A stretch of DNA of 27,406 nucleotides. Origin: Asterionellopsis glacialis. Lineage: Eukaryota; Bacillariophyta; Plagiogrammaphyceae; Rhaphoneidales; Asterionellopsidaceae. Shown here piece by piece: positions 20,515-27,406 of this stretch. A model generated the notes under the pieces. The model did not search any database. It saw only the letters and a program-made list of their open reading frames with translations, and was not told the DNA's origin. How positions within the stretch are numbered: the stretch's first letter is position 1; each line of letters opens with the position of its first letter. Both the position numbers and the translations under genes were made by a program. The DNA lies in the NCBI GenBank assembly GCA_014885115.2, contig WKLE02000635.1, positions 1 to 27,406 of the forward strand. Reading direction: 5' to 3'.

Positions 20515-20904
20515 ATGTTGGAACGTAGTGGTTTGATTCATCAACTTCGTATCACAAACCAAGAAGACTTAGTTCCTGGCATCCCGCCTACCTCTTTCCA
20601 ACCTCGATTGCACAGTTGATACAAGCATGTTGGAGTCCACCTCAATCTCTTTGGCAAGAAAGGAAAGTATAAATTTGATTACCCAAAAAGTAGCAACAAA
20701 TCAAGTCGTGCCTGGGGTAATTTTATATTGGGTAAAAGGATTTTTAAGACTGGTCATTTCCATTTACTTAAGGTAGTTAATGACAGGATGGATGACTGCA
20801 AAACTGAGTTGAAACGAGTAAGTCTTGATGGATTGTATCAGGATGAAAAAGTTGTAGGTAACTTACACAAGCAAAAGCATGGATGCAAAAAGAAAAGTAA
20901 ATAG
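20515..20904 (+). pseudogene. 3' fragment of a class 3 lipase gene with an in-frame stop
   Basis: The frame reads LERSGLIHQLRITNQEDLVP then GIPPTSF, an in-frame TGA, then YKHVGVHLNLFGKKGKYKFD, and after about 35 residues VVNDRMDDCKTELKRVSLDG then LYQDEKVVG, ending at TAG 20902-20904. The order R-x-x-N-x-x-D-x-VP, x-PP and Y-x-HVG is the C-terminal signature of the Lipase_3 alpha/beta-hydrolase domain, around the catalytic Asp of triacylglycerol lipases. The nucleophile GHSLGG region and the whole N-terminal half are missing upstream, where the piggyBac-like element ends about 120 bases away. CG content is normal here, unlike the block to the left. The fragment is not expected to make an active enzyme. 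The lipase call is from motif recognition. Confidence 0.65.
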
Positions 20905-21019
20905 ACGTTTTACTTGGACTAGACTTTGTCATGAGGATAATTCTACTAATTGTATAGCATACCACTGTGATGATTTATGTCTGCGTGACTTCAAAAATCC
21001 TTACTTTACATTATTTTGA
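20903..21019 (+). other. open Cys/His-rich segment after the lipase fragment
   Basis: In the frame starting at 20903, 38 codons read RRFTWTRLCHEDNS, then CIAYHCDDLCLRDF, then KNPYFTLF and a stop. The spacing C-H, H-C, C resembles the degenerate Cys-rich finger at the C-terminus of some DDE transposases, but this is too short to assign. It has no start codon and overlaps the end of the lipase frame by two bases. Confidence 0.3.
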
Positions 21020-21543
21020 TTGTTGGGCTGGGCTGCTACCTGGTTTGCTGTAGTCCTAGTCTAATAAGTGTACCTATTGGAGTGGTGTCTTAGCTTGCAC
21101 GGTTCCACAAATCTGTTTGAAAGAGAGTTTGTAACAAGCGAATTTGCTCTTGCTGTTCAAATGGCCAGTAAAAACTATCCAAAAGAAATGGTCGACAATA
21201 TGAAAAAAGGTTGTTGCTGCTATTGGTCTAATTCTTTCTCACAATCAGAGCTCTAGACGTATTATCGTTGGTCAATGACGAACATAAATGCCTTCTATAG
21301 AGAATGGCTATGGCTCATGATGCTCTCCACAGCCGACAAAAAGCTAATGAAACGTTCCATGATGGACTTAATATCAAGATAGAGGAGAGTCATTTTGGAG
21401 CTGCACAAGGAAAAATACGGCAGAAAATGTTACAAAAGAACGGCACATTTCTTTGAGACTATCTTGTCAAGATTTTGTTCATGTAAGACGCATCACCAGG
21501 TGTCGCGGTGTCTTCAAAGCTATTTGTATTATACCCTGCATAT
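21020..21543. other. protein-like debris between the lipase fragment and the PDZ gene
   Basis: Two plus-strand pieces look protein-like: 21068-21256 (contains FEREFVTSEFALAVQMASKN) and an ATG frame near 21304-21456 (begins MAHDALHSRQKANETFHDG, ends QKMLQKNGTFL). Neither is recognised, and they are in different frames, so they may be parts of one broken gene or mobile element. The right end carries the 3' flank of the minus-strand PDZ gene. Confidence 0.35.
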
Positions 21544-22083
21544 TTAACTTTCGTCTGCATAGTTTAACTTGACAAGGCGATTAATTTCAAGTTCAATTTC
21601 CGTCTTTCCATTCTTCATAGCATTTTCTACGGCTGCCATGAAAATTTTAGCAGTACCTTCCAAATCCAAGCCTTTGGTGCTTTCTTCAGATATCGCCACG
21701 ATAGTATCGCCCGTTTGAATTCCCAATTGTGCCACTTGTTCTGTCATTCCATTTACCAATACTAACTTTGCTTCTGCTAAACCTAATCCTGATGCAAGTT
21801 CTAGGGGAAGGCCAACTTTCAACTTTCCAATACCGTACGTGTACGAGGATGGGTCGTCCTTTTGTTCTTCGTCTACAACAACACCACTGGCCTTGGCTAT
21901 TTCTGCTTTCAATATTTCAACCGCCTCAATGAACGTTCCCCTGTCTACTAAATTCGTTGGTGGTTGTGGTACGTCACTATTTGTATTTTGTGAATCTTGT
22001 GGTTGAGGGATGGAAAATGCATTGTTGTGTGAAACTAACGAAGCGAATAATGCAAGATGAAAGACCGCTGAAATGAATCTCAT
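21544..22083 (-). CDS. plastid-targeted PDZ-like domain protein
   Basis: The frame is 179 residues without introns, and the Met at 22083 heads a good signal peptide (MRFISAVFHLALFASLVSHN). It continues NAFSIPQPQ, so cleavage between Ala and Phe leaves Phe at +1, the hallmark of bipartite plastid presequences in diatoms (ASAF motif). A helical segment (TFIEAVEILKAEIAKASG) precedes a PDZ-like domain at about 88-172: KLKVGLPLEL near its start, then GIQTGDTIVAISEES (the usual 'G.. .GD.I..I' strand-turn) and a final helix plus strand (KIFMAAVENAMKNG, EIELEINRL). No protease domain is attached, so it may be a plastid scaffold or adaptor. The exact role is unknown. It is divergent from the gene at 22955, with about 870 bases between. 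Confidence 0.85.
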   Translation of the reverse strand: MRFISAVFHLALFASLVSHNNAFSIPQPQDSQNTNSDVPQPPTNLVDRGTFIEAVEILKAEIAKASGVVVDEEQKDDPSSYTYGIGKLKVGLPLELASGLGLAEAKLVLVNGMTEQVAQLGIQTGDTIVAISEESTKGLDLEGTAKIFMAAVENAMKNGKTEIELEINRLVKLNYADES

Positions 22084-22954
22084 TTTTTGTTCTTTAAATA
22101 CGCCGATTGAATATTGGAGGTACTCGCAGCTCTCGAGAATTTCTTGAAAAACCGATATGGGATGGCTCGTCTTTACCGTAATGACTGATGGACGAGCAAT
22201 GGGATTCCAGCGAAAGAGGGAGAGACTTGCAACAGTATGTGTCGTTGTCCTTTAGGTCCCAACACAGCCTTGGTCTTTCGTGTTTTCAGTTTCGTTGATG
22301 CCATTTCCGTTGTGTTTTGGCCTCTCTAGTGGTCCTAGGGGCCTGCCGTACCGGTGCCGGTAAGGACCACAGGTAGACTATGATGTTTTGTCCTGCGCAA
22401 CACGTACTTCAGCTGGATAGGCTGACGGACGGAGGTCCTTTGTCAAGAGGAAACTCCTCAAAGAAACGTATCTTTGAGTTGTATGTGCTTTGGGAGTGAA
22501 AGGTGTCACTTGAATCTTGATCTCTTGAATCTTCGCTTCAATCAATCAGAGTGCGTTGTCGCCCAGATGTGCTCCTCCACGATTGAAAGTAGGTTATGCG
22601 CAATATGAAATATTTGTAATATAATTGATCACCCTTTAGGAATTTCAAATTGGAGCTTTTGTCTTGTTGAACGTTTCTTTCAATAACGTCTTTTTTATTT
22701 TAGAAGTACAATTAGATACACCTAATAGATCGAAGTGTTCTTTTTTGTTCACGCAACTCTCTTGATCCCTGAAAAACGAGAACACACAGGCAATTGGTGT
22801 GTATTTTCTTTTCCACGATCGAAAAGGTTGCGAAGAAAGCATAAAGCACCAAACTATTCTATAAAACGTATCAATACAAGACACAGGAAGAAGTAAGCTA
22901 AAGCAAACTAAAAACCGACAGATAAAGAGTTTTGAAAACCGAATTATTGAAAAG
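22084..22954. other. divergent intergenic region
   Basis: This holds the upstream regions of the PDZ gene (minus) and the two-exon small gene (plus). The minus frame 22645-22884 has no recognisable features and is probably chance. A GC-rich inverted repeat lies at 22329-22370. No clear TATA element or known regulatory motif could be assigned. Confidence 0.45.
22329..22370. repeat. GC-rich nested inverted repeat
   Basis: The outer arms gtggtcct (22329-22336) and aggaccac (22363-22370) are exact reverse complements. On the right the outer arm continues directly into an inner palindrome, taccgg-tg-ccggta (22349-22362), while the left side has a 12-base bulge. It contains CG dinucleotides and lies between two divergent genes. 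Confidence 0.8.
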
Positions 22955-23446
22955 ATGGAGAAACAAGCTAGGTAAGAGTCATCAAGTAGCTAAAAATGAA
23001 TGAGATCGAAACAGCTGGGAATGATTTGAGATCGCGCTTAATACGATCAGCATACAAGGCATGCACTCATTATTGGTTCTCTCATTTGACAACTCTCGAT
23101 GCTATCTACCCATTGCTTTCTACTATTTTCCATTTTTAGTCACCCCAATGAAGAGGAAGGACAACAAGAAGGAATGAGTCAATACAATCCTATTTGGCGG
23201 AAATGGAAACCCTTTCGTCGTTTGAGTTTAGGACGCGGACAGGATGATGCCGCACAACAACAGCACCATGATGGTTCTGTTACTAGTGCTTCTCAACATG
23301 GCCGTGAGTACCAAGAACAGGAAGAGGAACATCATACATATGATATACAACCATGTTACATTGACAAAACTGGTAGAGTTGTAACTATTCCGCAACCATG
23401 TTATTTCGATAAGACTGGTAGGATGGTTCCAATATCACACACGTAA
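22955..23446 (+). CDS. small two-exon protein with duplicated PCYxDKTGR motif
   Basis: Exon 1 is only 17 bases (22955-22971, ATGGAGAAACAAGCTAG), followed by donor GTAAGA. A 168-base intron (22972-23139) ends tttttag and exon 2 runs 23140-23446. Splicing completes a Ser codon (AG|T) and gives 107 residues beginning MEKQASHPNEEEGQQEGMSQ. The middle is basic and aromatic (YNPIWRKWKPFRRLSLGRGQ), then Gln/His/Glu-rich. The C-terminus carries two near-copies, QPCYIDKTGRVVTI and QPCYFDKTGRMVPI. No signal peptide is seen, and the unspliced frame from ATG 23099 would translate intron. The family is not recognised. The paired Cys/Asp motif may be a peptide-ligand or metal-binding element, but that is a guess. 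Confidence 0.75.
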
Positions 23447-25645
23447 TTCATCTATAGTCATTATTGTACAGGTACAGACAGCACATCTAGAGCTCAAAGA
23501 TGCGTCGAGGAAGTTTTCTGAAACAATAGAAATGAATATTCGAGTGAGAATTAAATTTGAAACTTGTACAAATAATTATGTTTGAGTAGAGAGAACAAAT
23601 AATAGCAGCCATGAATTTTTGATATGAAATCCTTCAATTGAGTATGCAACTTTCTTTACTAGAGGTTCTACTGATAGTCTGTATGCCCAGATATTCGTCG
23701 AAACATAGATAGATAGATAGAGTTGTGCGTGTGTGTGAAAAGCAGAGGTACTATTTGCAATAATAATGGATTGATGTTTTCGAAGTACTGGATAAAACAT
23801 TAAAATTGAAAGTTTTTTTCGCTTTTTTTATTTTTACGATTGTGTCGTTGCCTGGAAATTAAAAAATACGGTAGGTGCAAAGGATTCAATTCAAATACCG
23901 CAGTTTCTGAAGAGTGTCCCCATGTTGTGAAACACTCAAAAAGTAGGAGTGTCAAGAATTGAGGAAAAGTACGGTACCTTGTACATTTCAGTGGTTGGTT
24001 ACAAAGTACCGTTGGTAGTTTCTAGTCAACTGTAAGATTGAAAACTAATCGTTTTTCCCATCATTATCACGAAACCACAGTGATTGATTGTTGTTTCTTG
24101 TTACCTAAAAACTTCGACTCCATGTAACGGTGAGTCGGTAGTTGTAGATATCCATACTAACAACTTAAAAATAAAGCAGTCTTTCTTCTGAATATCTTTG
24201 TCGTTGTTGTCCCCTCAATAGTAAACATCTTTAATTTTCAAATTCTAGTCCATCATGATTATCCAGAAACATTCTTTAGTCGTTAAGAAAGTTCCTTCTG
24301 GAACAGAATGTTTGTTAGAATTGTAAGCAAAAAATGGTCGTTGTGTGTTAAGCGTGGAGGCAATCCACTCCTCTAAAGAGAACAAGAAAGTAGTTAGTAA
24401 GTAGTACAGGTATCTTTGGAGAGAATGGAGAAAATGTATTCCATACAGATAGATAAATACAGGTACTCTGGAGAAAATACCACTGCAGTTAGTAAATAGG
24501 TCCACCGGAAGTACCCAGGTATTTATTGGATAAAAGGAAATTGTTGATAGGTTTAGAGTTAACAGAGTTGCAGTTGACATTTCCACTTTTATGTATTTTT
24601 CAAACTATGTTTCGTTACAAAGAAAATCATTTCTAGATTATGTGTATACTGATATTCATCCTCCTAACTCTATTCAAAAATCATATTATTGAATTTTTGG
24701 CTGTTAGTGGATCGGGTAGTGAGTGGCCTGAAAATTTCAAGAGAAAATAAATGCGAACCTCGATTTGAATTGTGGGCGGGAGACCAAAATAGGGATACAC
24801 ATATGTCACGTGTCACCTGCATCCTCGTTTACCTCCATTATTATCTATGATGAGAACTATACAAGAATCCTTTTCATGAATCCGTTAATTAATCATTTTT
24901 TAAAAATGAATACAAATAATTAAACGAAAATAATTATTTTGTCGGTTGAAGACCACGTTCGCTTCAATTTCTTAATTGAAATTTTTCAAACGTGAATGTC
25001 TGATGGACGTATCGTTGTTCAGTATGTCGAATCGTTCGAGCGATTGGTCGTTTATTGTTGACTCTTCTTGACTTCGCAGTATTATATATATATATACATA
25101 ATATGACACTGGGGTAACATTATCATTAGTCATTGGTCGGTATTTTTGGCGACTCCGAAAAGAGACAGCCGGTCCACATGGTCGTTACAAGTTAGTACAC
25201 TCCATCTTTCGAAGCACCAACCAACCAAGTGTACAGTACCAACATGTATACTCCTAATATAATAATAGGTTTACTGTCGACGAATTTTCGTTGGGGATCG
25301 GGCAGTCATCCGTTAATAAAATTTGGAGATTGGAGTAGGGCCATCGATTTATGATACACCTGTTGATGATGTACACCCGCCAAGGTTCAGTTCGCTTCTC
25401 CTAAACAGAGAACATTCTTCAACAGCCCACCAGTTCCTATATTATCTTTTGACACGCACCTTTAGGGGTATACCTTTGACGGTTTTGATGCTTGATGTTA
25501 CTTGAAAGAACCATCCCCAACAGCCCTCCCCGCCGAATTATGGAAGACTTCTTTTGCCTGCTTACTTATACATGCCAATCAGTATACTTTAGTGTGTACT
25601 CCCGTGTCCTTCTGAACAAGAATCAGTATATATGTGATTTTTTAA
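23447..25645. other. long intergenic tract, no gene recognised
   Basis: The DNA is AT-rich with an ATAG tetranucleotide run (about 23703-23721), a TA run (about 25082-25096) and a G-box core CACGTG near 24807. The minus frame 24245-24586 (113 residues, hydrophobic) and plus frame 25323-25505 (60 residues) lack domains, starts with context or conservation-like features. Near 24404 and 24459 there is a degenerate direct repeat (tacaggtatctttggag and tacaggtactctggag). Confidence 0.45.
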
Positions 25646-25846
25646 TTATTTAACGATAAGTCTTGTTGGACAATATTTGTTGGCGGGCTGGGAAGACTAT
25701 GGCATATATTTCACGAAGCTTGTAGAGAAGTCCCACTTCCAACTCCGAATTGGAAAGTACGCAATTCCGACCGTTGGGCTACAGGGATGAAGTCATCAAG
25801 ACTTAAGCGTAGAATGAATAAGATTAATATAACGGCGACGTTATGA
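25646..25846 (+). other. orphan open segment, Trp-rich, no start codon
   Basis: From after TAA (25643-25645) to TGA at 25844-25846 the frame is open for 66 codons. It reads KSCWTIFVGGLGRLWHIFHE, then ACREVPLPTPNWKVRNSDRW, then ATGMKSSRLKRRMNKINITA. The four Trp residues and the basic end look more protein-like than neighbouring frames, but the only Met codons are near the end. The minus strand is also partly open here. It could be an exon, a gene remnant or chance. Confidence 0.25.
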
Positions 25847-26742
25847 AAGGGGTAGTCAATAATCGACAAAAATTCATCAATTTTTGACAGTTATATCCCA
25901 TCTGCCACTTAGAAAATACTTTTATCGCCGTTGTGACGACATTGGTTGCTTATTCCAATTACTACTTAAGTTTTTTTGAACCGTTTCAAATTCACTACCC
26001 TAGTTTGGCTGTTAAAATCTACACGAATAGGTGATCTTAGAATGCTATAGTAAAATATAGTATCGAATTTGAAGTTTTATATAAGCTAACAAATCTGTTT
26101 AAATTTCAATGATCACCAGATTTGATCGGGCATTCAATTTCCTGGCGCACAAAGCGAACGTACGAAGATACCAATTTTGGCAATCGTAGAGTCTACGCAT
26201 CTCCCCGTACAAAGATACTCAACTCGGGTCTTACTTCTCCAGGAGGTGCCTCCTTTCCCACCAAACAGGACTGGCCGATAATGCACCACCTTGACAAATA
26301 GCCTAGTATTTGGTAGAAACGAGGGTATTATCTACGATTAAGCTACCGTTTTCGTTCCAACAACCCCCCTAAGACTCATAGTTTCATCAGCCAACGAAAT
26401 TCCATTGCTTTCATTTCCGTTGTGTCGTATCGGATCACATAAAATATATCAAAAGCACTTGATACATCTTCGCATTCCGACAAAGACAATAGACAGCAAA
26501 GCTAAAGCCGATAGCAAACAAGCCAAAAGTTCAGATTGCCTCCGATTGCAATCGAAAAAGAATCCAGTAAGACGGTCCCGAAAGCGAATCTATCTTACAA
26601 CGTACGCTTACTCAACACGCAGCAGCACAGAGAGAGCCATTGAATTTGCTCACTCTTTTTCCTGTGTAGAGAGTTTCGACAACAAGCACAACAGCAGCTA
26701 TAGCAACAGCAACAGTTGAACACAAGACACGAACGTTAAAAG
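25847..26742. other. upstream region of the lectin-like gene
   Basis: Between about 26110 and 26320 all three plus frames are largely open because GC content rises, so no choice can be made. The plus frame 26405-26719 (104 residues, basic, ends in Ser/Asn runs) lies directly upstream of the lectin-like start and is more likely leader sequence than a gene. An AACAGCAGC/AGCAACAGCAAC-type repeat is present near 26690-26715. Confidence 0.4.
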
Positions 26743-27369
26743 ATGAAATTGCAGTCATCCTTGACTCAATTATTGGCACTGGGTGTTTCCCCGTGTCTCA
26801 CACACGCCTTCTTCGGATTCAACAAGAACAAGGCCAACAATGCATCACTAGAGCAACAACGGGAACTCGGGTTTAGTCCCCAAACCTACAGTCGTCCTAG
26901 CGATCCTGACAGTGCCATGGCTGATGGATCCGATAGTGCAGGAGCTGGCGGTTTTACTCCAGACACTTATGATGGTGGAGATATGCCACCACCACCTACA
27001 CCACGTCCAGGTACATCACCTGGCGGTACTCTCCCACCGGGATGTGTGGCTTACCCCGAAGACTTTGACAAGCAGGTAGGGAGGTATGTGATTATGGATA
27101 ACCTACATGGTTCCTCAACAAAAATCTTGACCGATGGTAACTCCTTTGAGGCTGATGGAAGTGGCGGTTTCAAGATGGAACAAGACGGATGTACGTTGAA
27201 AATTATTGATCCCAATGGCAACACCCTTTGGGAAAAGAGTGACCCCGACGGTACCGGCGGCTCGACAGGTTGTTATGCCAACCTCCAAAAGGATTGTCAT
27301 TTAATCGTTAAAGACAGTGATGGTAATAAAAAATGTAAGTATATCACTCTCCTCGTGCCACCATATTGA
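26743..27369 (+). CDS. secreted B-lectin-like protein, probably continuing past an intron at 27335
   Basis: Unspliced, the frame gives 208 residues. It has a signal peptide (MKLQSSLTQLLALGVSPCL then THAFFGFNK, cleavage likely after Ala), a polar linker with two related motifs (ELGFSPQTYS and GGFTPDTYDGG), a Pro-rich hinge (PPPPTPRPGTSPGG) and a C-terminal domain from about residue 100. That domain resembles the bulb-type lectin fold: GRYVIMDN, FKMEQDGCTLKIIDPNGNTL with W next, then CHLIVKDSDGNKK. At 27335 the sequence GTAAGTAT is an ideal splice donor. Exon 1 would end AAA-T, so a following exon starting GG would place the Trp expected after this strand. The visible tail CKYITLLVPPY would then be intron read-through and the gene would extend beyond the window. 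Sugar binding is inferred from the fold; the fungal and plant QxDxNxVxY site is not clearly preserved. Confidence 0.75.
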   Translation: MKLQSSLTQLLALGVSPCLTHAFFGFNKNKANNASLEQQRELGFSPQTYSRPSDPDSAMADGSDSAGAGGFTPDTYDGGDMPPPPTPRPGTSPGGTLPPGCVAYPEDFDKQVGRYVIMDNLHGSSTKILTDGNSFEADGSGGFKMEQDGCTLKIIDPNGNTLWEKSDPDGTGGSTGCYANLQKDCHLIVKDSDGNKKCKYITLLVPPY

Positions 27370-27389
27370 TGACTCCTAAACTTGTCAAC

Positions 27390-27406
27390 GTGTGTGTGTG
27401 TGTGTG
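27390..27406. repeat. GT dinucleotide microsatellite at the window edge
   Basis: A (GT)n run begins at 27390 and continues to the last base, so its full length is unknown. If the donor at 27335 is used, it lies inside the lectin gene's intron. Confidence 0.9.

Noticed and set aside
22645..22884. 79-residue minus-strand ORF between divergent genes
   Set aside because: It sits in the upstream region of the spliced gene at 22955 and its composition gives no hint of a family.
24245..24586. 113-residue minus-strand hydrophobic ORF
   Set aside because: It has no domain or neighbouring signals, an AT-rich composition typical of chance frames, and no splice or start context.
26405..26719. 104-residue plus-strand ORF upstream of the lectin-like gene
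   Set aside because: It ends 23 bases before the lectin-like start and is low-complexity at its end; a leader region is more likely.
1..27406. tRNA, rRNA or CRISPR loci
   Set aside because: I looked for the tRNA T-loop consensus and for regularly spaced repeats on both strands and found none; a covariance-model scan would be needed to exclude small RNAs.

Overview
The window looks like nuclear DNA of a photosynthetic stramenopile, most likely a diatom. The evidence is: short GT-AG introns of 113 and 168 bases, a plastid-type presequence with an Ala-Phe cleavage site, a Pro-Thr-stalked membrane protein with repeated Asp-Trp motifs, a decayed diatom-style ankyrin/RING gene, and long AT-rich intergenic tracts. 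No operon structure, tRNA, rRNA or CRISPR array was recognised. The species cannot be named from the sequence alone.

Layout. A truncated 3' end of a charged coding gene (2-178) is followed by a doubtful small secreted Cys-rich reading frame (335-439). A two-exon minus-strand gene (1017-4369) encodes a roughly 1,079-residue single-pass membrane protein with a signal peptide, a four-Cys ectodomain, a PSPT stalk encoded by a 12-unit minisatellite, a transmembrane helix, and a low-complexity cytosolic tail carrying three 'DxxDW' repeats. From 5330 to 6741 lies a broken minus-strand gene: ankyrin repeats, a linker, a hydrophobic segment and a C3HC4 RING finger. The tract 6742-11111 is mostly non-coding, with a long hairpin (8282-8393), clusters of GGTACC/TAGGTCC palindromes and one doubtful small ORF (9672-10025). 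An intact methyltransferase of the GSTCD/Methyltransf_32 type occupies 11183-12400, and a copy of its start region lies 2.1 kb downstream (13221-13306).

From about 13310 to 20290 the DNA is almost devoid of CG dinucleotides (about a dozen in 7 kb by manual count) and holds no gene I can recognise. It contains a nested hairpin (18750-18840) and ends in a 728-base piggyBac-like non-autonomous element flanked by TTAA (19667-20394). Directly after it lies the 3' part of a class 3 lipase gene with an in-frame stop (20515-20904), then further protein-like debris.

The right part returns to ordinary gene density: a plastid-targeted PDZ-like protein on the minus strand (21544-22083), a divergent small two-exon gene with a duplicated 'PCYxDKTGR' motif (22955-23446), a 3.3-kb tract without a recognisable gene, and a secreted B-lectin-like gene (26743 onward). 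The lectin gene probably continues through an intron beyond the window edge.

The intact genes do not form an obvious pathway. The coherent theme is a contrast between CpG-normal living genes and CpG-poor, decayed islands (ankyrin/RING pseudogene and MITE block), which fits past cytosine methylation of silenced DNA. That interpretation is an inference.
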